A DNA stretch of 64,000 bases from Tepidimonas thermarum (GCF_007556705.1 NZ_VJOL01000002.1:1-64000); one strand, 5' to 3'; counted from the stretch's first letter, positions 38,886 to 48,542 are shown. The notes: generated by a model from the sequence alone, not told the origin. Numbers and translations: made by a program.

Positions 38886-40355
38886 TCAGGCCGTGCCCCC
38901 CACGGTCAGGCCGTCCAGCCGCAGCGTGGGCTGTCCAACCCCGACGGGGACGCTTTGCCCCTCTTTGCCGCAGGTGCCCACCCCGCTGTCGAGGGCCAGG
39001 TCGTTGCCGATCATCACGATGCGCTTGAGCGCCTCGGGCCCGCTGCCGATGAGGGTCGCACCTTTGACTGGGTAGAGCAGACGGCCGTTTTCCACCCACC
39101 ACGCGCTGCTGGCCGAAAAGACAAACTTGCCGCTGGTGATGTCCACCTGCCCACCGCCAAACTGAGTGGCGTAGAGCCCGCGGCGCACGCTGGCGACGAT
39201 CTCCTGCGGGTCGTGCTCGCCCGCCAGCATGTAGGTGTTGGTCATGCGCGGCATGGGCAGGTGGGCGTAGCTTTCGCGGCGGCCGTTGCCGGTTGGCGCC
39301 ACGCCCATGAGGCGCGCATTGAGCCGGTCCTGCAGGTAGCCGCGCAAGATGCCGTCTTCGATGAGCACGTTGCGCTGGCTGGCGCAGCCCTCGTCGTCCA
39401 CGTTGAGCGAGCCGCGCCGGCCCTCGAGCGTGCCATCGTCCAGCACCGTGACGCCCTTGGCCGCCACGCGCTCGCCGATGCGCCCGGCAAAGGCGCTGGA
39501 GCCCTTGCGGTTGAAGTCGCCCTCCAACCCATGGCCCACCGCCTCGTGCAGCAGCACGCCGGGCCAGCCCGGCCCCAGCACGACCGTCATTTCGCCCGCC
39601 GGCGCAGGGCGCGACTCGAGGTTGGTCAGCGCCGCCTGCACCGCCTCATCCACGTAGCGCGTCAGGACGGCGTCGTCGAAATACGCCAAGCCCATGCGCC
39701 CGCCGCCGCCGGCGGTACCCACCTCGCGCCGCTCACCCTGCTGCGCGATCACCGTCAGCGACAGCCGCACCAGCGGACGCACGTCGGCGGCCAGCACACC
39801 GTCGGCGCGCGCCACCAGCACCACGTCGTATTCGGCGGCCAGCCCCGCCATCACCTGCACGATGCGCGGGTCGCGTGCGCGCGCCATCTGCTCGATGCGC
39901 TGCAGCAGCGCCACCTTGGCCGCGCTGTCGAGCGTGCCGATCGGGTCGTGGGCGGCGTAGAGCTGGCGCGAGGGCGCCACCGCCGTGCGCCGCGTGCGGC
40001 GCAGGTTGGCGCGCTGGCTGCCGCCTTGCCGTCCGATGGCGCGCACGCTCTCGGCCGCCTCACGCAGCGCGGCCCACGACAGGTCGTCGGAGTAGGCGAA
40101 GGCCGTCTTGTCGCCGCTGACCGCGCGCACGCCAACGCCCTGGTCGATGCTGAAGCTGCCGGTCTTGACGATACCCTCCTCCAGGCTCCAGCCCTCGCTG
40201 CGCGTGTACTGGAAATACAGGTCGGCGTCATCGACCCCCGGCGCCATGATGGCCGAGAGCGCGCGGCGCAGGTGGCCCTCGTCCAGGCCGTAGGGTTCGA
40301 GCAGCAGGGAACGCGCCGTGGCCAGGCGCTCCAGGGTCGGTTCGACAGCGATCAT
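38886..40355 (-). CDS. tldD: Metalloprotease TldD
   Basis: 489 residues. Subunit of the TldD/TldE (PmbA) zinc protease that degrades unfolded peptides and matures some ribosomally made peptides. Zinc motif LLHEAVGHGLEGD (HExxxH), and conserved C-terminal LYPVKGATLIGSGPEALKRI. TldE is not in the window. Located between rodA and the aroG attenuator on the same strand, 47 bp after rodA. Confidence 0.95.
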   Translation of the reverse strand: MIAVEPTLERLATARSLLLEPYGLDEGHLRRALSAIMAPGVDDADLYFQYTRSEGWSLEEGIVKTGSFSIDQGVGVRAVSGDKTAFAYSDDLSWAALREAAESVRAIGRQGGSQRANLRRTRRTAVAPSRQLYAAHDPIGTLDSAAKVALLQRIEQMARARDPRIVQVMAGLAAEYDVVLVARADGVLAADVRPLVRLSLTVIAQQGERREVGTAGGGGRMGLAYFDDAVLTRYVDEAVQAALTNLESRPAPAGEMTVVLGPGWPGVLLHEAVGHGLEGDFNRKGSSAFAGRIGERVAAKGVTVLDDGTLEGRRGSLNVDDEGCASQRNVLIEDGILRGYLQDRLNARLMGVAPTGNGRRESYAHLPMPRMTNTYMLAGEHDPQEIVASVRRGLYATQFGGGQVDITSGKFVFSASSAWWVENGRLLYPVKGATLIGSGPEALKRIVMIGNDLALDSGVGTCGKEGQSVPVGVGQPTLRLDGLTVGGTA

Positions 40356-40402
40356 GCAGGCATTGTAGGCAGGCGCGGCCCAATGCGCTGCGCCGTCCGT
40401 CC

Positions 40403-41560
40403 TCAACCCGGCACCAAGCGTTTGTACCGCCCCACCGACAGCATCATGCCCAGGCTGGCGCCCAGCGTGACCATGGCCGTGCCGCCGTAGCTCAGGAAGG
40501 GCAACGGCACGCCCACCACCGGCAGAATGCCGCTGACCATGCCCATGTTGACGAAGGCGTAGACGAACTGCACCAGGATCAGTGCCCCGGCCAGCAGCCG
40601 GCCAAACAGGGTGGACGCGGCGGCTGCAAGGAGCATGCCGCGCACGATGAAGTAGCCGTAGGCAGCCAACAGCAGCAGCACGCCCACAAAGCCAAATTCT
40701 TCGGCAAACGAGGCAAAGATGAAGTCGGTGCTGCGCTCGGGCACGAAATCCAGGTGCGTCTGCGTGCCCGCCATGAAGCCCTTGCCCCACAGACCGCCCG
40801 CGCCGATGGCAATCATCCCCTGCAGGGTGTGGAAGCCTTTGCCCAGCGGGTCGCGCGTCGGGTCCAGCAGCGTGCACACGCGCTGGCGCTGGTACTCGTG
40901 CAGCACCACCCAGTCCACGCCCGGCGCGCACCACTGCGGCTCCATCACGATCAACGTGACCACGCCGATGCCCCCCAGCACCAGCGGGGGCAGGATCAGT
41001 TTCCAGCTCAGCCCGGCCAAAAAAATCACGAACAGGCCTGACGCCAGCACCAGCAACGCCGTGCCCAAGTCGGGCTGCTTGAGGATGAGCCCGACGGGGA
41101 CGACCAGCAACGCGGCGGCGGCCACGAAGTCGCGCGCGCCCAGGCGCCCCTCGCGGTGCTGAAACCACCACGCCAGCATCAGCGGCATGGCGATCTTCAT
41201 CAGCTCGCTGGGCTGCACGGAAAACAGGCCCAGATCCAGCCACCGCTGGGCACCCTTGCGCGTCACGCCAAACAGCGCCACCGCCACCAACAGCGTCACG
41301 CCAGCGGCGTAGACGGGCACCGCCAGGGCTTGCAGCCGCTGCGGCGGGATCTGCGACACCACCAGCATGACGCCAGTGGCGATGAGCAGGTTGCGCGCAT
41401 GGTCGGCGTAGCGGCCGGGAATGTCGTACGCCACCGAGTACATGACCACCTGCCCGATGAGCGCCAGCAGCGCCACCGCAAGCAAAAACTGCCCGTCGTA
41501 GCCGCGCACGAGCGGCGCGAGGCGACGCAGCAACGGAGGTTTTTCGATGACGACGGCCAT
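40403..41560 (-). CDS. rodA: Rod-shape SEDS glycosyltransferase RodA
   Basis: 385 residues with about ten transmembrane helices. SEDS family: polymerises lipid II for sidewall growth with PBP2. Signatures: GARRW-type RKGAQRWLDLG, QPSELMKIAMP, KQPDLGTAL, and C-terminal VVGVPLPFLSYGGTAM. A longer periplasmic loop contains VDWVVLHEYQRQRV. Compared with FtsW at 57182 the GxxxQPSE and PFLSYGG elements match, but FtsW lies in the dcw cluster. The usual partner mrdA (PBP2) is not adjacent within the window. ATG 41560 is 24 bp from the divergent esterase start. Confidence 0.95.
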   Translation of the reverse strand: MAVVIEKPPLLRRLAPLVRGYDGQFLLAVALLALIGQVVMYSVAYDIPGRYADHARNLLIATGVMLVVSQIPPQRLQALAVPVYAAGVTLLVAVALFGVTRKGAQRWLDLGLFSVQPSELMKIAMPLMLAWWFQHREGRLGARDFVAAAALLVVPVGLILKQPDLGTALLVLASGLFVIFLAGLSWKLILPPLVLGGIGVVTLIVMEPQWCAPGVDWVVLHEYQRQRVCTLLDPTRDPLGKGFHTLQGMIAIGAGGLWGKGFMAGTQTHLDFVPERSTDFIFASFAEEFGFVGVLLLLAAYGYFIVRGMLLAAAASTLFGRLLAGALILVQFVYAFVNMGMVSGILPVVGVPLPFLSYGGTAMVTLGASLGMMLSVGRYKRLVPG

Positions 41561-41584
41561 GGCGCTTGGATTATCCTGCGCGCC

Positions 41585-42310
41585 ATGGATGTCCACGCGT
41601 CGGTCACCACCCCCGTCACCCACGTGCTGTATGCGCACGGCTTTCGCTCCAGCCCGCGCTCGTTCAAGGCGCAGCGGCTGGCTGCGCACCTGGCCGCCCA
41701 CCACCCACAGGTGCATTGGGCCTGCCCCCAGCTGCCGGCCAGCCCGGCCGAAGCCTTTGCCCTCCTCGAGGCCACGGCGGCGCATTGGCCCACCCCGACG
41801 ATGGCCGTGGTCGGCTCGTCGCTGGGCGGTTTTTATGCAACGCGGCTGGCGGCGCTGCGGGGCTGCCGCGCGGTGTTGATCAACCCGGCCATCGACCCCG
41901 CGCGTGATCTGGCACGCCACATCGGCGAACACCCGGTCTGGCACGACCCGGCCGAGCGCATCTTCTTCCGCCCCGAATACGTGGACGAGCTGCGCGCGCT
42001 GGCCGTGGGTGCGCTGCCCCACCCCGAGCGGGCGCTGCTGATCGCCGCCACCGGCGATGAGGTGCTGGATTGGCGCGAGATGGTGGCGCGCTACCCCGGC
42101 AGCCACCACCACATCGTGCCTGGCAGCGACCATGCCCTGAGCGACTTCGATGCCCACCTGCCGGTGCTGCTGGCGCATCTGGGGCTGGCGTGCGGCGACC
42201 GCCACGCCGGCCGCCGACGCGTGAGCCGCCAACCCACCGTCCTGCGCCGGCGGCGCGACCTGCCCCGCGGCCTGCTGGACGACGCGCCCGACCTGCCCGA
42301 CATCGACTGA
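41585..42310 (+). CDS. YqiA/YcfP-family alpha/beta-hydrolase (esterase)
   Basis: 241 residues. Alpha/beta-hydrolase with YAHGFRSSPRSFKAQ (oxyanion region), nucleophile elbow VVGSSLGGFYAT (serine), an acid in LIAATGDEVLDW and catalytic histidine in VPGSDHALSDF. The family consists of small esterases of unclear physiological role. The basic C-terminal tail (residues about 205-230) is arginine-rich. Its stop is directly adjacent to the radA start. Confidence 0.88.
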   Translation: MDVHASVTTPVTHVLYAHGFRSSPRSFKAQRLAAHLAAHHPQVHWACPQLPASPAEAFALLEATAAHWPTPTMAVVGSSLGGFYATRLAALRGCRAVLINPAIDPARDLARHIGEHPVWHDPAERIFFRPEYVDELRALAVGALPHPERALLIAATGDEVLDWREMVARYPGSHHHIVPGSDHALSDFDAHLPVLLAHLGLACGDRHAGRRRVSRQPTVLRRRRDLPRGLLDDAPDLPDID

Positions 42311-43717
42311 ATGCCCAAAGACCGCACGCTCTACCTCTGCCGCGCTTGCGGCGGCAGCACGCCGCGCTGGCACGGGCGCTGCCCGCATTGCGGCGCCTGG
42401 AACACGCTGGAAGAAACGCTGAGCGCCCCCGAACCCGCTGCCGGGGCACGCGGGCGTCTGAGCGCGCTGCACCAGGGGCTGGCGGCGCCAGGGTCGCTGG
42501 CGCGGCTGGCCGACATCGAAGCGGCCGACGTGGCGCGCACCCCCACCGGCCTGGCCGAGCTCGATCGTGTGCTGGGCGGCGGCGTGGTGCCGGGCGCCGT
42601 GGTGCTCATCGGCGGCGACCCGGGCATCGGCAAATCCACGCTGCTGCTGCAAGCGCTCGACGCGCTGCAACGCGCCGGGCTGCCCACGCTGTACGTCACC
42701 GGCGAGGAAAGCGGCGCCCAGGTGGCGCTGCGCGCGCGCCGGCTCGGCCTGGGCGACAGCCAGGTGCCGGTGCTGGCCGAAATCCGGCTCGAGGCCATCT
42801 TGGCCACGCTGCAGCAACAGCGCCCGGCGGTCGCCGTGATCGACTCGATCCAGACCGTCTACACCGATCAGCTCAGCTCCGCGCCCGGTTCGGTGGCGCA
42901 GGTGCGCGAGTGCGCCGCGCTGCTCACGCGCACGGCCAAGGACAGCGGCACCACGCTGGTGCTGGTGGGCCACGTCACCAAAGATGGGGCGCTGGCCGGC
43001 CCACGCGTGCTGGAGCACATGGTCGATACGGTGCTCTATTTCGAAGGGGACGCGCACAGCAGCTTTCGCCTCGTGCGGGCGATCAAAAACCGCTTCGGCG
43101 CGGTCAGCGAGCTGGGGGTCTTTGCCATGACCGAGCGCGGCCTCAAGGGCGTGGGCAACCCCAGCGCGCTCTTTTTGAGCCAGCACCGCGAGCCCGTGCC
43201 GGGCAGCTGCGTGCTGGCCACGCTGGAGGGCACGCGCCCGCTGCTGGTGGAGGTGCAGGCGCTGGTGGACGCGGGCGGTCCGGCGCCGCGGCGCCTGTCC
43301 GTGGGGCTGGAGCGCGACCGGCTGGCCATGCTGCTGGCCGTGCTGCACCGGCACGCGGGGATCGCCACCGGGGACCAGGATGTGTTCGTCAACGCGGTGG
43401 GGGGCGTGCGCATCGCCGAGCCGGCCGCGGACCTGGCGGTGCTACTGGCGGTGACCAGCAGCCTGCGCGGCAAGCCACTGCCGCGCGGCTTCGTTGCCTT
43501 TGGCGAGGTGGGACTGGCAGGCGAGGTGCGCCCCGCGCAGCGCGGGCAGGAGCGCCTCAAGGAAGCCGCCAAACTCGGCATGGCAGCGGCTGTGGTGCCC
43601 AAGGCCAACCTGCCGCGCAAGCCCGACGCAGCGTTCGTGCGCGCCACCGAGGGACTGCGGCTGCACGGGGTGGAGCGGATCGAAGAGGCGTTGGAGGTGG
43701 TGCGCGGGTTGGCATGA
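42311..43717 (+). CDS. radA: DNA repair protein RadA
   Basis: 468 residues. RecA-like DnaB-type helicase acting on recombination intermediates. N-terminal zinc finger C10-C13-C24-C27, Walker A GGDPGIGKSTLLLQ, the RadA KNRFG motif (IKNRFGAVSELGVF), and a C-terminal Lon-like domain (AVGGVRIAEPAADLAV). Complete and of usual length. Directly follows the esterase gene without a gap. Confidence 0.97.
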   Translation: MPKDRTLYLCRACGGSTPRWHGRCPHCGAWNTLEETLSAPEPAAGARGRLSALHQGLAAPGSLARLADIEAADVARTPTGLAELDRVLGGGVVPGAVVLIGGDPGIGKSTLLLQALDALQRAGLPTLYVTGEESGAQVALRARRLGLGDSQVPVLAEIRLEAILATLQQQRPAVAVIDSIQTVYTDQLSSAPGSVAQVRECAALLTRTAKDSGTTLVLVGHVTKDGALAGPRVLEHMVDTVLYFEGDAHSSFRLVRAIKNRFGAVSELGVFAMTERGLKGVGNPSALFLSQHREPVPGSCVLATLEGTRPLLVEVQALVDAGGPAPRRLSVGLERDRLAMLLAVLHRHAGIATGDQDVFVNAVGGVRIAEPAADLAVLLAVTSSLRGKPLPRGFVAFGEVGLAGEVRPAQRGQERLKEAAKLGMAAAVVPKANLPRKPDAAFVRATEGLRLHGVERIEEALEVVRGLA

Positions 43718-43861
43718 CGGGTGGCCCGCGCGCCCCCGTGCGCCAAGCGGGCCCAGGTCAACATTGAGCCGACGTCAATCTGCCGAATTTTCAGGCCAGG
43801 GCTGACGCCTGCGGCGTGCACGCAAGTGCGGGGGCGATACACTATCGCTCCTTGACCTCCA

Positions 43862-43879
43862 GCCGGCGTGCAAGCCGGC
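43862..43879. repeat. GC hairpin GCCGGC-N6-GCCGGC upstream of the queuosine transporter
   Basis: GCCGGC (43862-43867), loop GTGCAA, GCCGGC (43874-43879). Each arm is itself palindromic. It sits in the leader of the transporter gene, immediately before a second hairpin, and resembles the hairpins at 14398 and 35595. Confidence 0.5.
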
Positions 43880-43910
43880 GTGGGTTCCCTTACCCCACTG
43901 ACCAAAAAGG
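43880..43910 (+). promoter_or_regulatory. Candidate pseudoknot masking the transporter ribosome-binding site
   Basis: GTGGG (43880-43884) pairs with CCCAC (43894-43898) to close a 9-nt loop, TTCCCTTAC. CCTT of the loop (43888-43891) is complementary to AAGG (43907-43910), which is the ribosome-binding site of the downstream ATG at 43918. The linker TGACCAAA is A-rich. This is an H-type pseudoknot with the geometry of preQ1-I riboswitches, in front of a gene that imports queuosine precursors. The invariant CUA/UAG pairing of known preQ1-I is not present, so identity as a preQ1 sensor is speculation. Confidence 0.35.
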
Positions 43911-43917
43911 ATCGTCC

Positions 43918-44610
43918 ATGGCCTCTCCTGTTGCGGCGCCCGCGGCGTCGCCCACCCACCCTCTGCCCCCCGAAGCGCTGCCACGCGCCATCGCCGTGCT
44001 GGCCTTGCTGCACGTGGCGGTGATCATCGCCAGCAATGTGCTGGTGCAATGGCCGTTCGAGCTCGCTGGCCTGCACACCACCTGGGGGGCGTTTACGTTT
44101 CCGCTGGTGTTCGTGCTGACCGACCTGACCGTGCGCCTGCTCGGACCCGTGGTGGCGCGGCGCGTGGTCGCGCGCGTCATGGTGCCGGCGCTGCTGGCAT
44201 CGTATGGGGTGTCGGTGTTGTTCGTCGATGGCGCGTTTGCCGGTTGGGCGCAACTCGGGCAGTTCAACACCTTCGTGGCCCGCATCGCGCTGGCCAGCTT
44301 TGTGGCGTACGTGGTGGGGCAGCTGACCGACATCGCCGTCTTTGCACGCTTGCGTCGCCGGCCGCAATGGTGGCTGGCGCCAGCCGCCTCCACCGTGGTG
44401 GGCAGTCTGATCGACACGTTCGTCTTCTTTGCGGCGGCGTTTTGGCGCAGCCCCGACGCGTTCATGGCGGCGCACTGGGTGGAAATCGCGGCACTGGACT
44501 ACGCGACCAAGTTGGTGTTTAGCCTGGCAGCGCTGCTGCCCCTGTACGGCGCGGCGTTGCGCGCGCTGCTGCGGCGGCTGCCCAGCGCGCCGTTGGCCCG
44601 GGTGGCCTGA
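43918..44610 (+). CDS. yhhQ: Queuosine precursor transporter (YhhQ/QPTR family)
   Basis: 230 residues. Six or so hydrophobic helices. Family signatures include NVLVQWP, FTFPLVFVLTDLTVR and YVVGQLTDIAVFARLRRR, and a C-terminal FSLAALLPLYGAAL. Transports preQ0/preQ1 in E. coli for tRNA queuosine synthesis. The N-terminal 20 residues are a proline/alanine-rich extension. ATG 43918 with AAGG 7 bases upstream. Confidence 0.9.
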   Translation: MASPVAAPAASPTHPLPPEALPRAIAVLALLHVAVIIASNVLVQWPFELAGLHTTWGAFTFPLVFVLTDLTVRLLGPVVARRVVARVMVPALLASYGVSVLFVDGAFAGWAQLGQFNTFVARIALASFVAYVVGQLTDIAVFARLRRRPQWWLAPAASTVVGSLIDTFVFFAAAFWRSPDAFMAAHWVEIAALDYATKLVFSLAALLPLYGAALRALLRRLPSAPLARVA

Positions 44611-44712
44611 GCGGCCTGCCCTCTGCGGCGCTCGCGGCGGCCGGTCGAATCGGTACACTCGGGGCTCGATGTCCCACGAACCGGTGTGGCGCCGTGTGCG
44701 GCGCCCGCCCGT

Positions 44713-46800
44713 ATGAAAGCGCCCACGTTGTTTGCCTTGTTTGAAGAGGCCGGCAAGCTGCAAGCCGGCCGTGTGTTGTCGTCGGCCGAAGCCTCGCACC
44801 AGATCGAGCTGGAGTCGGGCAAGCGGCTCAAGGTCAAGGCCGCCCATGTGTTGCTGACCTTCGACCAACCGGCGCCGGCGGTGCTGCTGCCGCAAGCAGC
44901 GGCGCTGGCGGCGGAGATCGACCTCGACCTGGCGTGGGAATTTGCCCCCGAAGACGAGTTTGGCTTCGACGCGCTGGCGCAGGAGTACTTTGGCGCGGGC
45001 GCGACGCTGGTGCAGCAACTGGCCATGCTGCTGCGGCTGCACGACGCGCCGCACTACTTCCGCCGCGCTGGCAAGGGACGCTACCGCAAGGCGTCCGCCG
45101 AGGTGCTGCAGCAGGCGCTGGCCGCCATCGCGCGCAAGCAGGCCGTGCAAGCGCAGATCGACGCCTGGGCCGCGGAGCTGGTGGCCGGCCGCTGCCCCGA
45201 ACCGGTGCGCGCGCAGCTCTACCGCATCCTGTTCAAGCCCGACAAAAACGCCCCCGAATACAAAGCGGTGGTGCACGCCGCGCGCGAAACGCACCTGTCC
45301 CCACTGGCGCTGCTGCAACGCGCCGGTGCCATCACCAGCGCCTACCAGTTTCACTGGCAGCGCTTTTTGCACGAATACTTTCCGCGCGGCACGGGCTTCC
45401 CTGCGCTGGCAGCGCCGGCCATTGGCGAGGAGTTGCCGCTGGCAGCCGGGGTCGCGGCGTTTTCGATCGACGACTCGAGCACGACGGAAATCGACGACGC
45501 GCTCAGCGTCCAGGGACTGGGCAGCGGCAGCGTCACGCTGGGCATCCACATCGCCGCGCCGGGCCTGGCCATCACGCCCGACAGCGCGCTCGACCGCGTG
45601 GCGCGCGAGCGGCTGTCTACGGTCTACATGCCCGGGCACAAAATCACCATGCTGCCCGATGCGGTGGTGCAGGGCTATACGCTCCAAGCCGGCGGGGCGC
45701 GGCCGGCGGTGTCGCTCTACCTGCGCGTGGACGAAGCAACGCTGGAGATCCGCGACGCGCAAACCCGCATCGAGCGCGTGCCGATTGCGCACAACCTGCG
45801 CCACGACCAGATCGACGCCGCCATCACCGCAGCTTGGCTGGAGGACCCGACCGCGCCAGCCACGGCCGAGCTGCCGGACGAGGTGGCGGCGCTGCGGCCG
45901 CAGCTGGCCTTTTTGTGGCGCTTGGCGCAGGCCTGCAAAGCGCGGCGCGAAGCGGTGCGCGGCCGGCCCGAAACCTTCACGCGCCCGGACTACACCTTTC
46001 GGCTCGAGGGCGTGGGCGCCGACGGCCCCACCGGGGAGGAGACGGTCGTCATCGGCACGCGCGCGCGCGGCGCGCCGCTGGACCTGATCGTTGCCGAGGC
46101 GATGATCCTGGCCAACAGCCACTGGGGGCGCTGGCTGGCCGACCTGGGTGTGCCCGGCATCTACCGCAGCCAGGCGTCTCTGGCCCCGGGCATCAAAGTG
46201 CGCATGGGCACCAAAGCGCTGCCGCACGCCGGCATCGGCGTGCCGTGCTACGCCTGGAGCACCTCGCCCCTGCGCCGCTACACCGATTTGGTCAACCAGT
46301 GGCAAATCATCGCCTGCGCGCGCCACGGCGCCACGGCGGCGCTGGCGGCGCCGTTCAAGCCCAAAGACGCGGCCCTGCTGGCGATCATCAGCGCGTTCGA
46401 CGCCGCCTACACCGCCTACGGCCAGTTTCAGCACGCCATGGAGCGCTACTGGACGCTGCGCTACCTGCGCCAGCAGGGTATCACCGAGCTGGAGGCCGCC
46501 TACCTCAAGGACAACCTGGTGCGCGCCGAGACGCTGCCGCTGGTGCTGGCGGCACTGGGCACCGAGGGCCTGCAGCGCGGCGAGCGCGTGCGCGTGCGCC
46601 TGGGCACGATCGACGAGCTGACCCTGGAGGTAACCGGCACGGTGCTCGAACGCCTGGGCGGAGTCGAGGCCGTCGCCGACACCGAGGACACCCTCGAAGG
46701 CGAGGCCGACGACCCGCTGGCCGCGCCGCTGACCGTGGCGGTGGCGGTGGACGAAGCGGAGCCCGACGCCGGCACCGCGGCCCCCACGCCCACCCCGTAG
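44713..46800 (+). CDS. RNB-domain exoribonuclease (RNase II/R-like)
   Basis: 695 residues. 3'-5' processive exoribonuclease. Catalytic RNB signature SIDDSSTTEIDDALSV near 254-270 holds the aspartates; LGIHIAAP and STSPLRRYTDLVNQWQ are typical; a C-terminal S1-like domain (RVRVRLGTIDELTLEVTG) precedes an acidic tail. An N-terminal region (about 1-180) differs from E. coli RNase II in lacking clear cold-shock domains. Probably transcribed with the TonB-like and mtgA genes that follow. Confidence 0.9.
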   Translation: MKAPTLFALFEEAGKLQAGRVLSSAEASHQIELESGKRLKVKAAHVLLTFDQPAPAVLLPQAAALAAEIDLDLAWEFAPEDEFGFDALAQEYFGAGATLVQQLAMLLRLHDAPHYFRRAGKGRYRKASAEVLQQALAAIARKQAVQAQIDAWAAELVAGRCPEPVRAQLYRILFKPDKNAPEYKAVVHAARETHLSPLALLQRAGAITSAYQFHWQRFLHEYFPRGTGFPALAAPAIGEELPLAAGVAAFSIDDSSTTEIDDALSVQGLGSGSVTLGIHIAAPGLAITPDSALDRVARERLSTVYMPGHKITMLPDAVVQGYTLQAGGARPAVSLYLRVDEATLEIRDAQTRIERVPIAHNLRHDQIDAAITAAWLEDPTAPATAELPDEVAALRPQLAFLWRLAQACKARREAVRGRPETFTRPDYTFRLEGVGADGPTGEETVVIGTRARGAPLDLIVAEAMILANSHWGRWLADLGVPGIYRSQASLAPGIKVRMGTKALPHAGIGVPCYAWSTSPLRRYTDLVNQWQIIACARHGATAALAAPFKPKDAALLAIISAFDAAYTAYGQFQHAMERYWTLRYLRQQGITELEAAYLKDNLVRAETLPLVLAALGTEGLQRGERVRVRLGTIDELTLEVTGTVLERLGGVEAVADTEDTLEGEADDPLAAPLTVAVAVDEAEPDAGTAAPTPTP

Positions 46801-46823
46801 CGCTGCGCCCGCGCGAGCCGCCC

Positions 46824-47711
46824 ATGGTCGCCAGCCGCGTTCTCGCCCCCCTGCCCGCGCGTTGGCGCGCGGACCCGCTGCCCTGGGCGCTGGCGCTGTC
46901 GGTGGCGGTGCACGCCGCGGTGCTGACCATCCGCTTCGTGCCCGCGCTGCAGCCGCAACGTGTGCTGCAGGACACGCCGCTGGAGGTGATCCTGGTCAAC
47001 GCGCGCGGCGAACGCGCCCCCGAGCGGCCGCAGGCCATCGCGCAGGCCAACCTGGCCGGGGGTGGTGACGCCGAGCGCGGGCGCGCCACCTCGCCACTGC
47101 CGCCCGCCATGGTGATGCGCCCCGGCGACACCCTGGACGAGGAGGAGCAGCGCATCGAGGCCATGAAAGAGCGGCAAAACCGCCTGCTGGCCCAGCTGCG
47201 CCAGGAGATCGCGCGCCTGAGCGCGCCGCAGCCAACCGAGGCCGACCAGCAGGCCCAGTCGCGCGAGGAACGCCGCCAGGCCCTGATCAAGACGCTGGCC
47301 GAAATCGAAAAGCGCATCAACGAAGAAAACGCCCGCCCGCGCAAGCGCTACATCAGCCCCGCCACGCGGGAGGCGGTCTACGCGCTGTACTACGATGAGC
47401 TGCGCCGACGCATCGAAGACCGCGGCACGGCGCAATTCCCCGAGCAGGGCGGGCGCAAGCTGTATGGCGAGCTGACCATGGCCATCACCGTCAACCACGA
47501 CGGGCGCGTGCTCGCCACCGAGGTGGTGCAGGGCTCCGGCAACGCCTACCTGGACAGCCGCGCCGAAGCCATCGTGCGCAGCCTGCAGTTTGCGCGCTTC
47601 AACGAGGCCATGCGCCAGCGCGCCGACCAGATCGTGGTGGTGTCGCGCTTTCGCTTCACGCGCGAGGCCGGGCTGCAAACCCAACTGGGCGCAACGCCGC
47701 CCGAGCGTTGA
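46824..47711 (+). CDS. TonB-like protein with N-terminal membrane anchor
   Basis: 295 residues. One N-terminal transmembrane helix (about 17-38, PLPWALALSVAVHAAVLTI), a glutamine/glutamate-rich helical or coiled-coil middle (about 100-175), and a C-terminal TonB domain (about 195-285, GELTMAITVNHDGRVLATEVV). TonB proteins pass proton-motive energy to outer-membrane receptors, but no ExbB/ExbD genes are here. It lies between the RNB nuclease and mtgA; an aroE that I recall between such genes in relatives is absent. Confidence 0.85.
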   Translation: MVASRVLAPLPARWRADPLPWALALSVAVHAAVLTIRFVPALQPQRVLQDTPLEVILVNARGERAPERPQAIAQANLAGGGDAERGRATSPLPPAMVMRPGDTLDEEEQRIEAMKERQNRLLAQLRQEIARLSAPQPTEADQQAQSREERRQALIKTLAEIEKRINEENARPRKRYISPATREAVYALYYDELRRRIEDRGTAQFPEQGGRKLYGELTMAITVNHDGRVLATEVVQGSGNAYLDSRAEAIVRSLQFARFNEAMRQRADQIVVVSRFRFTREAGLQTQLGATPPER

Positions 47712-47719
47712 GGCACGCC

Positions 47720-48505
47720 ATGCCCAGCCGAGCGCGCCGCCCCGCCACCACGCCACCTGCCGCCGCCCGCCCCAGCCGCGGGTGGCGGGGCGTGCTGGCA
47801 TGGATCGGCTGGACGCTGGCGGCGGCCCTGGCGCTGCAGTTGTTCTTCGTGCTGCGCATCGCCCTCATGGCGGCGGTGGACCCGCACAGCTCCGCGTTCC
47901 AGCGCTCCGAGGCCTGGCGGCTGCTGACCGCGGGCACGGGGCTTGGGCAGTGGCGCCAGCGCTGGGTGCCGTACGAGGCGATATCGCCGCACCTGCGCCG
48001 CGCCGTCATCGCGGCGGAGGATGCCGGCTTCGTGGACCACTTTGGGGTGGACTGGGACGCCGTGCGCGCCGCACGCGCGCGCAACGAACGCCAGCAGGCG
48101 CAGCGCCGCGGCGGCGATGGCCACGTGCGGCCGGCGCGCCTGGTGGGCGGCTCCACCATCACCCAGCAGCTGGCCAAAAACCTGCTGCTCTCGGGCGAGC
48201 GCACGCTCTGGCGCAAGGGGCAGGAGCTGCTGCTGACCTGGGCGCTGGAGGCGCTGCTCGACAAACGCCGCATCCTGGAGCTCTATCTCAACACCGTCGA
48301 GTGGGGGGAAGGCGTGTTTGGCGCCGAGGCGGCGGCCCAGCGCTACTTTGGCAAACCCGCCGCGCGCCTGAACGCCGCCGAAGCCGCGCGGTTGGCGGTG
48401 CTGCTGCCGGCGCCCAAACGGTACGCGCGGGCCCTGCAATCGGCCTACCTGAGCGGGCGTGCACACACCATCCTGGCGCGCATGGGGGCGGTGCGGGTGC
48501 CGTGA
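47720..48505 (+). CDS. mtgA: Monofunctional peptidoglycan glycosyltransferase
   Basis: 261 residues. Polymerises glycan strands from lipid II. A proline/arginine-rich cytosolic leader, one transmembrane helix (about 28-50) and a GT51 domain with [19 protein letters not shown] (catalytic glutamate in AAED), [16 protein letters not shown] and [22 protein letters not shown] 47720 is taken over an upstream TTG at 47708. Starts 8 bp after the TonB-like gene. Confidence 0.95.
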   Translation: MPSRARRPATTPPAAARPSRGWRGVLAWIGWTLAAALALQLFFVLRIALMAAVDPHSSAFQRSEAWRLLTAGTGLGQWRQRWVPYEAISPHLRRAVIAAEDAGFVDHFGVDWDAVRAARARNERQQAQRRGGDGHVRPARLVGGSTITQQLAKNLLLSGERTLWRKGQELLLTWALEALLDKRRILELYLNTVEWGEGVFGAEAAAQRYFGKPAARLNAAEAARLAVLLPAPKRYARALQSAYLSGRAHTILARMGAVRVP

Positions 48506-48542
48506 GGCGCCACGGCCGCGGCGCGCGCATAAGATCGGGCCC

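Noticed and set aside
43880-43910. Canonical preQ1-I riboswitch
   Set aside because: The fold is similar but the invariant CUA/UAG pairing and the specificity cytosine are not found, so I list only a candidate pseudoknot.
43036-46434. A 1132-codon open frame on the minus strand
   Set aside because: It is antisense to radA, yhhQ and the RNB nuclease, all of which have clear family signatures; its product is low-complexity and rich in Arg, Gly, Gln and His, as expected from GC-rich shadow frames.
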